A stretch of 64,000 nt of DNA from Amycolatopsis camponoti (GCF_902497555.1 NZ_CABVGP010000003.1:1798001-1862000), one strand, 5' to 3'. Counted from the stretch's first letter, positions 8,247 through 16,667 are shown. Numbers and translations are program-made. Notes: generated by a model not told the origin, from the letters alone.

Positions 8247-8288
8247 ACGGCCACCTCGCGGGAAACCCCTTGCCCGCGAGGTGGCCGT
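8247..8288. terminator. Bidirectional terminator hairpin between ABC operon and ferredoxin
   Basis: A 16-bp perfect stem (8247-8262 with 8273-8288, GGCCACCTCGCGGG core) with a 10-nt loop separates the convergent operons. TTT follows on the plus strand. It sits 25 nt after the ATPase stop and 8 nt before the ferredoxin stop, so it can end both transcripts. Confidence 0.85.
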
Positions 8289-8295
8289 TTCCTCG

Positions 8296-8490
8296 CTACT
8301 CCTGCAGCGAGAGGGCCTGGCTGGGGCAGACGTGCACCGCTTCGCGGGCCTTCTCGACCAGCTCGCCCTCCGGCTGCTCGTTCAGGACGATGACCGTGCC
8401 GTCGTCCTCACTCTGGTCGAAGAGCTCGGGCTCGGTCAGCACGCACTGCCCGGCGCCGACGCACTTGCCGGTGTCCGCGATGATCTTCAT
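8296..8490 (-). CDS. [3Fe-4S] ferredoxin, P450 redox partner
   Basis: A 64-aa ferredoxin with cluster cysteines at C10 and C16 (CVGAGQC) and C55 (CP). Residue 13, where a fourth Cys would sit in a 4Fe-4S protein, is Ala, so a 3Fe-4S cluster is expected. Proteins of this size and pattern supply electrons to actinobacterial P450s. The gene lies 44 nt downstream of the first P450 on the same strand. No ferredoxin reductase is nearby, so reducing power must come from elsewhere in the genome. Confidence 0.92.
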   Translation of the reverse strand: MKIIADTGKCVGAGQCVLTEPELFDQSEDDGTVIVLNEQPEGELVEKAREAVHVCPSQALSLQE

Positions 8491-8534
8491 GGTTCTTCTT
8501 TCTGCCTGTGGTGGGATACGCAGCTCTTCGATCT

Positions 8535-9734
8535 CTACCAGGTCACCGGCAGCCGGTACAGGCCGTAGATGTTCGCGTCGTCCTTGAACGGCAGGTCGTC
8601 GACGTCCGCGCCCAGCGCCAGCGTCGGGATGCGCCGGAAGAGCGTGTCGAAGACGATCTGCAGCTCCATCCGGGCCAGGTTCTGGCCGAGGCACTGGTGC
8701 GGGCCGAAGCCGAACGCGACGTGGTGGCGCGCGCCGCGCTCGATGTCCAGCTCGTCGGCGTTCTCGAACGCCCGCGGGTCGCGGTTCGCCGCGTAGCCCA
8801 GCGCCAGCACGCCTTCCCCGGCCTTGATGAGCTGCCCGCCGACCTCGACGTCCTCGACGCACAGGCGCGCCGTGGCCGCGTCGACGATCGTCCAGTAGCG
8901 CAGCATCTCCTCGACCGCGTCGAGCGTCTTGCCCGGGTCGGCCTTGATCGCCGCGAGCTGCTCCGGGTTCCGCAGGAACGCCACGGTGGACAGCGAGATC
9001 ATGTTCGCCGTCGTCTCGTGCCCGGCCACCAGCAGCAGGAACCCGGTCGCGGCCAGCGACGCCCGCCGGTAGGTGCCGTCCTCGCGGAGCTTGACGATCT
9101 GCCGCCCGAGCAGGTCGTCCGACGGGTTTTCCTCCTTCTTCGCGATGAGGTCTTCCATGTAGCCGCGGATGGTGTCGAAGGCCGCCCGCCGCTCCTCCGG
9201 CGGCGTCGCGCGCTTGATCAGCTTGGCGGTGTGCTCCTGGAAGAAGCCGTGGTCGGCGTAGGGCACGCCGAGCATTTCGCAGATCACCAGCGACGGCACC
9301 GGCAGCGACAGCGCCTCGACCAGGTCACCCGGCTTCGGCCCGGCCAGCAGCGCGTCGATCTGCCCGTCCACGATCTCCTGGATCCGCGGCCGCAGCGCCT
9401 CCATCCGGCGGACGGTGAACTCGCCGAGCACGGCCTTGCGGGCCGGCCCGTGCTCCGGCGCGTCCATGGTGATCATGGTGCGCTCGTCGCCCTTCCGCCG
9501 GAACCCGCCCTTGACCAGCTGCGGAAAGTCGGGGTGCTGGCGGTCGGCGCTGAAGCGGCGGTCGTTCAGGACCGTCCGGACGTCCTCGTGCCGGGTGACG
9601 ACCCAGGCCCAGCCGCCGTCGGGCAGTCCCACCTTCGAAACCGGATCCTCTTCGCGGATCTCCTCGTACGCCGGCGGCGGCGCGAACGGGCACGTGCGGG
9701 TCATCGGGAACTCGTGCTTCTCGACGGTGGTCAT
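8535..9734 (-). CDS. Cytochrome P450, CYP105-like (copy A)
   Basis: A 399-aa soluble P450. The I-helix oxygen motif is AGHETT, the K-helix ExxR is EMLR (in VEEMLRYW), and the heme loop is FGFGPHQCLG with Cys348 as the iron ligand. The N-terminal FPMTRTCPFAPPP and the CLGQNLAR tail are characteristic of CYP105 and related actinobacterial hydroxylases of small hydrophobic substrates. It is 10 nt downstream of copy B, which it closely resembles, and upstream of the ferredoxin. The three likely form one transcript controlled by the divergent TetR. Confidence 0.93.
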   Translation of the reverse strand: MTTVEKHEFPMTRTCPFAPPPAYEEIREEDPVSKVGLPDGGWAWVVTRHEDVRTVLNDRRFSADRQHPDFPQLVKGGFRRKGDERTMITMDAPEHGPARKAVLGEFTVRRMEALRPRIQEIVDGQIDALLAGPKPGDLVEALSLPVPSLVICEMLGVPYADHGFFQEHTAKLIKRATPPEERRAAFDTIRGYMEDLIAKKEENPSDDLLGRQIVKLREDGTYRRASLAATGFLLLVAGHETTANMISLSTVAFLRNPEQLAAIKADPGKTLDAVEEMLRYWTIVDAATARLCVEDVEVGGQLIKAGEGVLALGYAANRDPRAFENADELDIERGARHHVAFGFGPHQCLGQNLARMELQIVFDTLFRRIPTLALGADVDDLPFKDDANIYGLYRLPVTW

Positions 9735-9744
9735 GGCGTCCCCC

Positions 9745-10965
9745 TCACCAGGTCACGGGCAGGCAGTAGAGGCCGAAGATCTGCGCGTCGTGCTTGAACG
9801 GCAGCTGGTCGACCGGCGCGGCCAGCTTCAGCTCCGGGATGCGGCGGAAGAGCGTGTCGAAGACGATCTGCAGCTCCATCCGGGCCAGGTTCTGGCCGAG
9901 GCACTGGTGCGGCCCGAAGCCGAAGGCGACGTGGTGGCGCGCACCGCGTTCGAGGTCGAGCTTGTCGGCGTCTTCGAACGCGGCCTCGTCGCGGTTGCCG
10001 GAGTAGCTCAGGCCCAGGACACCCTCGCCAGCGCGGATCAGCTGACCGCCGATCTCGACGTCCTCGGTGGCGACGCGCGAGGTCGCGAACTCCGCGATCG
10101 TGAAGTACCGCAGCAGCTCCTCGACGGCGTCGAGCGTCTTGCCCGGGTCGTTCTTGATGATCTCGAGCTGGTCCGGGTTCTCCAGCAGCGCGACGGTGCC
10201 GAGCGAGATCATGTTCGCCGTCGTCTCGTGCCCGGCGAGGAGCAGCAGGAACGCCAGCGAGACCAGCGAGTCGTGGTCGACGTCGCCGTGCTCCTCGCGC
10301 TGCTTGAGGATCTGCCGGCCGAGCAGGTCGTCGGTCGGGTCGGCCTCCTTGGTGGCGACCAGCTTGTCGAGGTAGTCCTGCATCTCTTCGACGGCCTGGA
10401 TGCGCGCCTCCTGCGTCACCTCGCGGTTCAGCAGGGTGGAGCTGCGCGACTGGAAGAAGTCGTGGTCGGCGTACGGGACGCCGAGCTGCTCGCAGATGAC
10501 CAGCGACGGCACCGGCAGCGAGAGCGCCGAGACCAGGTCGGCGGGCTTCGGGCCGGCCAGGATCGCGTCGATGTGCTCGTCGACGATCTGCTGGATCCGC
10601 GGCTGCAGCGCCTTCATGCGCTTGACGGTGAACTCGCCGACGACCTCGCGGCGGGCGGCACCGTGCTCCGGCGGGTCCATGTTGATCAGCGACGCGGTGA
10701 ACCGGCGGCGCTGCGGGCGCCCGCTCTTCGTCAGTATCGGGAAGCCCGGGTTGAACCGGTTGGAGCTGAACCGCGGATCGGTCAGCATCTCCCGGACTTC
10801 CTCCAGGCGGGTGATGGCCCAGGCGTCCGAGCCGTCGGGCAGGCCGACGCGCTGGACCGGGCCCGCTTCGCGGAGCTTTTCGTAGGCCGGCGGCGGCGCG
10901 AACGGGCAGCTCCGCTCCAGCGGGAACACCTCGCCCCGCGTGGCAGGTTCGGCAACTTCGGTCAT
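9745..10965 (-). CDS. Cytochrome P450, CYP105-like (copy B)
   Basis: A 406-aa paralogue of the downstream P450. It has AGHETT, ExxR as ELLR, and the same heme loop FGFGPHQCLG with Cys355. The heme-domain DNA (9845-9912) is identical over 68 nt to 8635-8702 in copy A, while the N-terminal halves differ more. This suggests duplication followed by divergence of substrate recognition, with homogenisation of the heme core. It is first in the P450-P450-ferredoxin operon and divergent from a TetR regulator. Confidence 0.93.
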   Translation of the reverse strand: MTEVAEPATRGEVFPLERSCPFAPPPAYEKLREAGPVQRVGLPDGSDAWAITRLEEVREMLTDPRFSSNRFNPGFPILTKSGRPQRRRFTASLINMDPPEHGAARREVVGEFTVKRMKALQPRIQQIVDEHIDAILAGPKPADLVSALSLPVPSLVICEQLGVPYADHDFFQSRSSTLLNREVTQEARIQAVEEMQDYLDKLVATKEADPTDDLLGRQILKQREEHGDVDHDSLVSLAFLLLLAGHETTANMISLGTVALLENPDQLEIIKNDPGKTLDAVEELLRYFTIAEFATSRVATEDVEIGGQLIRAGEGVLGLSYSGNRDEAAFEDADKLDLERGARHHVAFGFGPHQCLGQNLARMELQIVFDTLFRRIPELKLAAPVDQLPFKHDAQIFGLYCLPVTW

Positions 10966-11010
10966 GGGACCCCCTAAAACGGACGTAACGTATGCGGAGG
11001 ATTACATTCC

Positions 11011-11022
11011 GGTTCTAGAACC
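11011..11022. promoter_or_regulatory. Perfect palindrome GGTTCTAGAACC, TetR operator candidate
   Basis: A 12-bp perfect palindrome 45 bp upstream of the P450 start, in the 177-bp divergent region shared with the TetR gene. A TetR dimer binding here would cover the P450 promoter. The assignment rests on symmetry and position. Confidence 0.5.
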
Positions 11023-11069
11023 CAAGGTACTCAAGTGGAGGGAAGTCGTCCACTAGCTAACGGGTGACT

Positions 11070-11085
11070 CACTCGAGTTCGAGTG
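11070..11085. promoter_or_regulatory. Inverted repeat CACTCGA-GT-TCGAGTG near the TetR gene
   Basis: Seven-base arms with a 2-nt centre, 58 bp upstream of the TetR start. A looser dyad AGTGGA/TCCACT (11034-11039, 11049-11054) lies between this and the other palindrome. One of these is probably the autoregulatory site. Confidence 0.45.
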
Positions 11086-11142
11086 TGTGGCCGCCTGACC
11101 ATGCGAGAATCAGCCCGCGCGATCCAGCGAGAGGCGAACGGC

Positions 11143-11793
11143 ATGACGGCAGACCCCGAGACGACCCTGCGGGCGGACGCGCGGCGCAACCGTGACCAGA
11201 TCCTGGCCGCCGCGAAGACCATCTTCGCCGTTTCCGGTCCCGAGGTGCCGATGGAGGAGATCGCCCGCGCGGCCGGCGTCGGCGTCGGCACGCTGTACCG
11301 CCGGTTCCCGGACCGGGACGCGCTGGTCCGCGCGGTCGCGATGGACAACTTCGAGCGGGTGCTGATCGACGCGCGCACGATCGCCGCGGAGGAGACGTCG
11401 CCGTGGCGTGCGCTCGAGCGGCTGCTGCGGCAGTCGGTGGAGCTGCAGCTGAGCATCCAGCTGGCGATGGTGTCGCACCGGGCGCTGGTGATCCTCAAGG
11501 GCGACCCGGAGGTCCGGCGCCTGCGTGACGAGATCCTCGAGGTGGTCGACGACTTCGTCCGCGGCGCCCAGGCCGAGGGCAAGCTGCGCCCGGACGTCGG
11601 TGCCGGGGACATCGCCATCCTCTTCGCGACGCTGCTGCGGCAGGTGCGGGCGAAGGCGCCGGAGATCGCCGAGATGGCGGCGCGGCGCTGCGTCGGAATC
11701 ATGATCGACGGGCTCAGCGCGTTCCCGAGCACCGAGCTGCCGGGCCGCCCGATCACTTCGGCCGATCTGGAGCCCACGGACGACCACAGCTGA
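11143..11793 (+). CDS. TetR/AcrR-family transcriptional regulator of the P450 operon
   Basis: A 216-aa regulator. The HTH is at about residues 14-60 (RDQILAAAKTIFAVSG..VPMEEIARAAGVGVGTLYRRFPDRDALV), followed by an all-helical ligand domain. ATG 11143 is preferred over earlier starts: GCGAGAGG lies upstream and the HTH follows at the usual distance. Because it is divergent from the two P450s, it probably represses them until their substrate or product appears. Confidence 0.9.
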   Translation: MTADPETTLRADARRNRDQILAAAKTIFAVSGPEVPMEEIARAAGVGVGTLYRRFPDRDALVRAVAMDNFERVLIDARTIAAEETSPWRALERLLRQSVELQLSIQLAMVSHRALVILKGDPEVRRLRDEILEVVDDFVRGAQAEGKLRPDVGAGDIAILFATLLRQVRAKAPEIAEMAARRCVGIMIDGLSAFPSTELPGRPITSADLEPTDDHS

Positions 11794-11855
11794 TTCTTCG
11801 GTTTCCGTGTTAGGGTTCCGCCTCGTTCTGCCGAATTCTGGTTGCGGGCGGGAAA

Positions 11856-12725
11856 ATGCGACGAACAATGCTGGCCGTGGTGTTGACGATTCCCTTCTTG
11901 GCGGTCGCCGGCTGCGGTGACGGCCCGGTCGGCGGCGTGGCGGCGCCCGCGGTTGTGGTCCCGCCTTCGACGACGGCGCCCAGCGTGCCGGCCACGTCGG
12001 CCACCCCCGTGTCGCCGACGCCGTCTTCCCCTGTGGTGGTACCGACTCCGACACCGCCGTCGACGACACCGGTGCGCGGCTGCCGCAGTCCCGAGTTCAC
12101 GACGTCCGACGCCGACGGCGGCTGGTCGGACGGCGGCTACTACGTCCACAACAACATGTGGAATCAGGACGAAGCGGGCCCGGAAACGCTGCGTGCGTGC
12201 GCGTACGACAACTGGTACGTCGATTCCAGTCAGCCCGACTCGACGTCGGTGAAAACCTATCCGAATGTGCACAAGGACATCAACGAACAAAAGGGGAAAC
12301 CGTTCAACGACTATTCGGTGATCAGGACGACGTTCGCGGGCCGCGGCCCGGGCGTGGGCATCTACGACGTGGCGTACGACCTGTGGCTGAACGGAGTCGG
12401 CGACGGCAAGGGCGTCAGCGAGCTGATGGTGTGGACGGAGAACCTGAAGCAGCAGCCGTCGGGCGACAAGCTGGCGACGTACACGGCGGGAGGGTCGACG
12501 TACGACGTCTGGGCGGACGACGACGGGTACGTGGCGTTCGTTTCACGGGCGACGCAGTACTCGGGCAGCTTGGACCTGAAGGCGATGATCGCCTGGGCGA
12601 TCGGCAAGGGCCTGATCCCGCCCAACCCGACCGTGAACCAGATCGGCTACGGGATCGAGTTCTGCTCGACGGGCGGAGGCAAGGCGAGGTTCACGCTGAC
12701 CGAATTCTCGGTGACGATGAGCTAG
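11856..12725 (+). CDS. GH12-like secreted endoglucanase lipoprotein
   Basis: A 289-aa protein. The lipobox ends in LAVAGC with Cys20. A Pro/Thr/Ser linker (about 24-75) leads to a glycoside hydrolase family 12-like jelly-roll domain. NNMWN (99-103), YPNVHKDINEQ, SELMVW with Glu189 (the expected nucleophile) and GYGIEFC with Glu268 (the expected acid/base) match the family pattern. It should cut beta-1,4-glucan or xyloglucan while tethered to the outer face of the membrane. Lipid anchoring is unusual for a family whose members are mostly freely secreted. It overlaps the convergent gene by 4 nt at a CTAG. Confidence 0.75.
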   Translation: MRRTMLAVVLTIPFLAVAGCGDGPVGGVAAPAVVVPPSTTAPSVPATSATPVSPTPSSPVVVPTPTPPSTTPVRGCRSPEFTTSDADGGWSDGGYYVHNNMWNQDEAGPETLRACAYDNWYVDSSQPDSTSVKTYPNVHKDINEQKGKPFNDYSVIRTTFAGRGPGVGIYDVAYDLWLNGVGDGKGVSELMVWTENLKQQPSGDKLATYTAGGSTYDVWADDDGYVAFVSRATQYSGSLDLKAMIAWAIGKGLIPPNPTVNQIGYGIEFCSTGGGKARFTLTEFSVTMS

Positions 12726-13258
12726 CGCGCGTACCGCTGGATGGTCCGCTGGGACGGGCGGAACAGCGGCCAGCCGACCACGAGGTTGACCATGCACAGC
12801 ACGACGGCGATGGCCGGGAGGAAGAGGTAGGCCGCGATTCCCGGCGTCACGAGGTGGACGGTCCGGGTCACCTCCTCAGCTGACCACGTGAAGCGGGCAG
12901 TGAAGGTCACGTAGAAGATCGACGATGCGAAGAGGCCGGCGCCGGCCGGTACGCCGAGCGGGTAGAGCGCCAGTGCCGACTTTCGCCGGTCGAGGAGGTG
13001 CCCCTGGGGGAGCGTCGTCACCCAGCCTCGGGCCAGGGTCATCGTTACGCCGGAGACCAGCACGAACAGGCCGAGGGAGACGCCCGTGGCTACTGTGGAG
13101 ACGAGCATCGCGCCGGACCTGCCGGGGAGTAGGACGCCACCGATCGAAATCCCGAACCCGACCAGGACGCCCCCGGCCACCGAGACCACGCCCAGGCTCA
13201 GGCAGGAGCTGCGAAAACGCGCGGCCATGCGAGGTGGGATCCAGATCGGTCCGTTCAC
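12722..13258 (-). CDS. Four-helix membrane protein of unknown function
   Basis: About 178 aa with four hydrophobic segments (roughly residues 20-45, 52-76, 100-123 and 137-160) and no recognised domain. The segment TSSIFYVTFTARF-like between helices 3 and 4 may face the exterior. GTG 13258 has a G-rich stretch just upstream; GTG 13273 and ATG 13228 are alternatives. It lies convergent with the GH12-like gene, so no functional link is implied. Confidence 0.7.
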   Translation of the reverse strand: MNGPIWIPPRMAARFRSSCLSLGVVSVAGGVLVGFGISIGGVLLPGRSGAMLVSTVATGVSLGLFVLVSGVTMTLARGWVTTLPQGHLLDRRKSALALYPLGVPAGAGLFASSIFYVTFTARFTWSAEEVTRTVHLVTPGIAAYLFLPAIAVVLCMVNLVVGWPLFRPSQRTIQRYAR

Positions 13259-13313
13259 GTGCGCCCCCGGCACTCTGAGTACTTGTCCGACAGCTTAGCG
13301 TGGTCATAAACGA

Positions 13314-13349
13314 CGGAGGCCACCACCCGAACCCGGGCAGTGGCCTCCG
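13314..13349 (-). terminator. Hairpin terminator after the deoC-ALDH operon
   Basis: CGGAGGCCAC (13314-13323) pairs perfectly with GTGGCCTCCG (13340-13349). It begins 9 nt past the stop of the half aldehyde dehydrogenase. On the minus strand it is followed by a short T-rich GTCGTTTATG. Confidence 0.75.
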
Positions 13350-13358
13350 CTCGTGAAC

Positions 13359-14225
13359 TCAGACGCCCAGCGGGTGCCAGACCGTCTTCGCCTCCAGGTA
13401 CCTCCGCAGGCGAGTCAGGTCCGGTGCCTCCGTCCAGTCCGGCTCTGCCGAGGGCACCGTCAGTACCCGCTTCACCGTGTTCGCCGCTTCGCGCGCCAAC
13501 CCCACGCGGTCTTCCGGAGATGCTCCCGTCGGGTCCAGCGCGTTCACGTCACCGTGCGACGCCAGCCACGGGCCCAGCTCCGATGCCCGCCCCGTCAGGA
13601 TGTTCGCCACTCCGCCCGGTACGTCCGATGTCGCCAGGACCTCCGACAGCGTGATCGCCGGCAACGGCCTCTCCGCGCTCGACACCACCACCGCCGTCGA
13701 GCCCGTCGCCAGGACCGGGGCCAGGACCTCGACCAAGCCCAGCAACGACGACCCCTGCGGCGCGAGGATGCCCACCACGCCCGTCGGCTCCGGGACCGTG
13801 AACGAGAAGTACGGCCCCGCGACCGGGTTGGCCGAGCCCAGGACCGACGCGATCTTGTCCGTCCAGCCCGCGTACCAGACCCAGCGGTCGATCGCCGCGT
13901 CCACAATGGACTCGGCTTTCTTCGGCGCCAGTCCCTCCGAGGCCGAAACCTCCGCGATGAACTGGTCGCGGCGGCCCTCTAGTACCTCGGCCACCCGGTA
14001 CAGCACCTGGCCGCGGTTGTACGCCGTCGCCGCGGCCCAGCCTCCGAACGCCTTGCGGGCCGCCACCACCGCGTCGCGGACGTCCTTGCGGGACGCGTGC
14101 GCCGCGTTCGCCAGGAACTTGCCCTTCGCGTCCGTCACCGGGTACACCCGGCCGGACTCCGAACGCGGGAACTTGCCGCCCACGTAAAGCTTGTACGTCT
14201 TCGCGACGGAAATCCGGTCAGACAT
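13359..14225 (-). CDS. Truncated aldehyde dehydrogenase-like protein, non-catalytic half
   Basis: A 288-aa protein homologous to the N-terminal, cofactor-binding part of aldehyde dehydrogenases (KLYVGGKFPRSESG, AAR.AF..WA, GVVGILAPQG). It lacks the C-terminal catalytic region, and no GQxC motif is present. It overlaps the full ALDH gene by 8 nt. A full domain followed by a catalytically empty ALDH domain is the architecture of the two-domain ALDH16 enzymes. Here the two parts seem to be separate polypeptides that may assemble. I do not regard it as a random truncation: its end is clean and it is followed by a terminator. Confidence 0.85.
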   Translation of the reverse strand: MSDRISVAKTYKLYVGGKFPRSESGRVYPVTDAKGKFLANAAHASRKDVRDAVVAARKAFGGWAAATAYNRGQVLYRVAEVLEGRRDQFIAEVSASEGLAPKKAESIVDAAIDRWVWYAGWTDKIASVLGSANPVAGPYFSFTVPEPTGVVGILAPQGSSLLGLVEVLAPVLATGSTAVVVSSAERPLPAITLSEVLATSDVPGGVANILTGRASELGPWLASHGDVNALDPTGASPEDRVGLAREAANTVKRVLTVPSAEPDWTEAPDLTRLRRYLEAKTVWHPLGV

Positions 14226-15648
14226 TCAGGTACGCCTCCAGCCCGGTGCGGCCGCCTTCGCGCCCGAAGCCGGATTCCTGGTAGCCGCCGAAGGGGGCGG
14301 TGGGGTCGAAGCGGTTGAAGGTGTTGGCCCAGACCACGCCCGCGCGCAGCTGGTTCGCCATCCACAGGATCCGGGAGCCCTTTTCGGTCCAGATACCGGC
14401 CGAAAGCCCGTACGGGGTGTTGTTCGCCTTCGAGACGGCCTCGTCCGGTGTGCGGAAAGTCAGCACCGACAGCACCGGCCCGAAGATCTCCTCGCGCGCG
14501 ATCCGCATCGACTGGTGGACGTTCGCGAACACCGTGGGGGCGAAGAAGAACCCGCGGTCCGGCATCGGGCACGGGCTGGTCCAGCGCTGCGCGCCCTCGG
14601 CGTCACCGGACTCGACGAGCCCGCGGATCTTCGCCAGCTGCTCGGCCGAGTTGATCGCGCCGACGTCGGTGTTCTTGTCCAGGGGGTCGCCGACGCGCAG
14701 CGTCGAGACGCGGTAGCGCAGCTTCTCCAGCACCTCTTCGGCGATGGACTCCTGCACCAGCAGCCGCGAGCCCGCGCAGCAGACGTGGCCCTGGTTGAAG
14801 AAGATGCCGTTGACGATGCCTTCGATGGCCTGGTCGAGCGGCGCGTCCTCGAACACGATGTTCGCGGCCTTGCCGCCCAGCTCCAGCGTCAGCTTCTTCG
14901 GCGTGCCCGCGACCTCGCGCTGGATCGCCTTGCCGACCTCGGTCGAACCGGTGAAGGCGATCTTGTCGATGTCCGCGTGCTCCACCAGGGACGCACCGAT
15001 GTCGCCCGCGCCCGGCAGGATGTTGACGACGCCCGGCGGCAGCTCCGCCTGCCGGCAGATGTCGGCGAAGACCAGCGCGGTCAGCGGCGTCGTCTCGGCC
15101 GGCTTGAGGACCACCGTGTTGCCGGTGGCCAGCGCCGGCGCGATCTTCCAGGCCAGCATCAGCAGCGGGAAGTTCCACGGGATGATCTGGCCCGCGACGC
15201 CCAGCGGCTTCGGGTTCGGCCCGTAGCCCGCGTAGTCCAGCTTGTCGGCCCAGCCGGCGTGGTAGAAGAAGTGCGCCGCGGCCGTCGGGATGTCGGAGTC
15301 GCGCGACTCCTTGATCGGCTTGCCGTTGTCGAGGCTCTCCAGCACCGCCAGCTCGCGCGAGCGCTCCTGGATCAGCCGCGCGATGCGGAACAGGTACTTG
15401 GCGCGCTCGGTGCCCGGCATCTTGGACCAGGTCGAAAAAGCCTTGCGCGCCGCCTTGACCGCGGTGTCCACATCGGACTTCGACGCGGTGCCGACCTCGG
15501 CCAGCACCTCTTCGGTGGCCGGGTTGATCGTCTTGAGCGGCTCACCCGAGCCGTCGACGAACTCGCCGTTGATGAACGGCTTGTAGTGGTCCTTGAGGTT
15601 CGCGATGGCCCGGGATTCGGGCGCCGGCGCGTACTCGAAAACAGGCAT
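14218..15648 (-). CDS. Aldehyde dehydrogenase, full-length catalytic subunit
   Basis: A 476-aa NAD(P)+-dependent ALDH. IPWNFPLLM is the cofactor loop, LELGGKAANIVFED carries the general-base Glu, and NQGHVCCAGSR carries the catalytic Cys (the first of the two Cys). The C-terminal ANTFNRFDPTAPFGGYQESGFGREGG is typical. It follows deoC with a TGATG overlap. It most simply oxidises the acetaldehyde released by DeoC to acetate, or removes a related deoxyribose-derived aldehyde. The next gene encodes an empty half ALDH that may be its structural partner. Confidence 0.93.
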   Translation of the reverse strand: MPVFEYAPAPESRAIANLKDHYKPFINGEFVDGSGEPLKTINPATEEVLAEVGTASKSDVDTAVKAARKAFSTWSKMPGTERAKYLFRIARLIQERSRELAVLESLDNGKPIKESRDSDIPTAAAHFFYHAGWADKLDYAGYGPNPKPLGVAGQIIPWNFPLLMLAWKIAPALATGNTVVLKPAETTPLTALVFADICRQAELPPGVVNILPGAGDIGASLVEHADIDKIAFTGSTEVGKAIQREVAGTPKKLTLELGGKAANIVFEDAPLDQAIEGIVNGIFFNQGHVCCAGSRLLVQESIAEEVLEKLRYRVSTLRVGDPLDKNTDVGAINSAEQLAKIRGLVESGDAEGAQRWTSPCPMPDRGFFFAPTVFANVHQSMRIAREEIFGPVLSVLTFRTPDEAVSKANNTPYGLSAGIWTEKGSRILWMANQLRAGVVWANTFNRFDPTAPFGGYQESGFGREGGRTGLEAYLNV

Positions 15649-16622
15649 CAGTCCACCGTCACGTAGTCGGGGCCGCTGTAGTGGCCGTCCACCTGGGTGC
15701 GGCGCTGCAGCAGCAGGTCGTTGAGCAGGCTGGACGCGCCGAAGCGGAACAGGTCCGGGACCAGCCACTGCTCGCCGGCGACCTCGTGCACGGCGACGAG
15801 GTACTTGATCGCGTCCTTCGTGGTCCGGATGCCGCCGGCGGGCTTGACGCCGCGCAGCTGGCCGGTCTGCACGTGCCAGTCGTGGACGGCCTGCAGCATG
15901 ATGTGGGTGACCGGCAGCGTCGCGGCGGGGGAGACCTTGCCGGTGGACGTCTTGATGAAGTCGCCGCCGGCCAGCAGCGCCAGCCACGACGCGCGCCGCA
16001 CGTTGTCGTAGGTCGCCAGCTCGCCGGTCTCGAGGATGACCTTCAGGTGGGCGTCGCCGCAGGCGGCCTTGATGGCCTGGATCTCCTCGAAGACGTCCAT
16101 GTAGCGGCCTTCGAGGAAGGCGCCGCGGTCGATCACCATGTCGACTTCGTGCGCGCCGGCGTCGACGGCGATCTTGGTGTCGGCCAGCTTGATCTCCCGG
16201 CTCGTGCGGCCCGCGGGGAAGCCGGTCGCGACGGACGCGACGTGGACGCCGCTGCCCTTCAGCGCCTCGACGGCGGTGGCGACCATGTCCGGGTACACGC
16301 AGACGGCGGCGACGCGCGGGGTGTCCTGGCGTTCGGGATCGGGGCGGACGGCCTTCGCGGCGAGCGCCCGGACCTTGCCGTGGGTGTCGGCGCCCTCCAG
16401 CGTGGTCAGGTCGACCATGGAGATGGCGGTGTCGATGGCCCACCGCTTGGCGTCCTTCTTGATGCTGCGCGTGCCGAGGCCCGCCGCGCGCTGCTCGACG
16501 CCGACCTGGTCGACACCGGGCAGCCCGAGCAGGAAGCGGCGCAGGCTCGCGTCATCGCGAGCCGCGTCCACCAGCGGTGCCGGGGTGGCCGGCGCCGCTG
16601 ACGTGCTGGTCGTGGCTGTCAT
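15648..16622 (-). CDS. deoC: Deoxyribose-phosphate aldolase
   Basis: A 324-aa class I aldolase that splits 2-deoxyribose 5-phosphate into glyceraldehyde 3-phosphate and acetaldehyde. The Schiff-base Lys is in GDFIKTSTGK and the second active-site Lys in GVKPAGGIRT; EVDMVIDRG is also conserved. It is longer than the ~220-aa E. coli-like short form because of an N-terminal extension, as in other actinobacterial and eukaryote-type members. A TAGACT on the minus strand (16635-16630) sits only 7 nt before the ATG, so transcription may be leaderless. It heads a three-gene operon. Confidence 0.95.
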   Translation of the reverse strand: MTATTSTSAAPATPAPLVDAARDDASLRRFLLGLPGVDQVGVEQRAAGLGTRSIKKDAKRWAIDTAISMVDLTTLEGADTHGKVRALAAKAVRPDPERQDTPRVAAVCVYPDMVATAVEALKGSGVHVASVATGFPAGRTSREIKLADTKIAVDAGAHEVDMVIDRGAFLEGRYMDVFEEIQAIKAACGDAHLKVILETGELATYDNVRRASWLALLAGGDFIKTSTGKVSPAATLPVTHIMLQAVHDWHVQTGQLRGVKPAGGIRTTKDAIKYLVAVHEVAGEQWLVPDLFRFGASSLLNDLLLQRRTQVDGHYSGPDYVTVD

Positions 16623-16667
16623 GCGCCTGAGTCTAGGCGGCGGGTCCGACAGCGCGAGCCCCCATTG

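Noticed and set aside
8296..10965. A full natural-product gene cluster around the two P450s
   Set aside because: No polyketide synthase, NRPS, terpene synthase or RiPP precursor is present in the window. P450-ferredoxin-TetR sets are commonly stand-alone.
14218..16443. A 741-codon minus-strand frame joining a deoC shadow with the full ALDH
   Set aside because: The upstream part is low-complexity Arg/Gly sequence antiparallel to DeoC coding. The ALDH starts at 15648.
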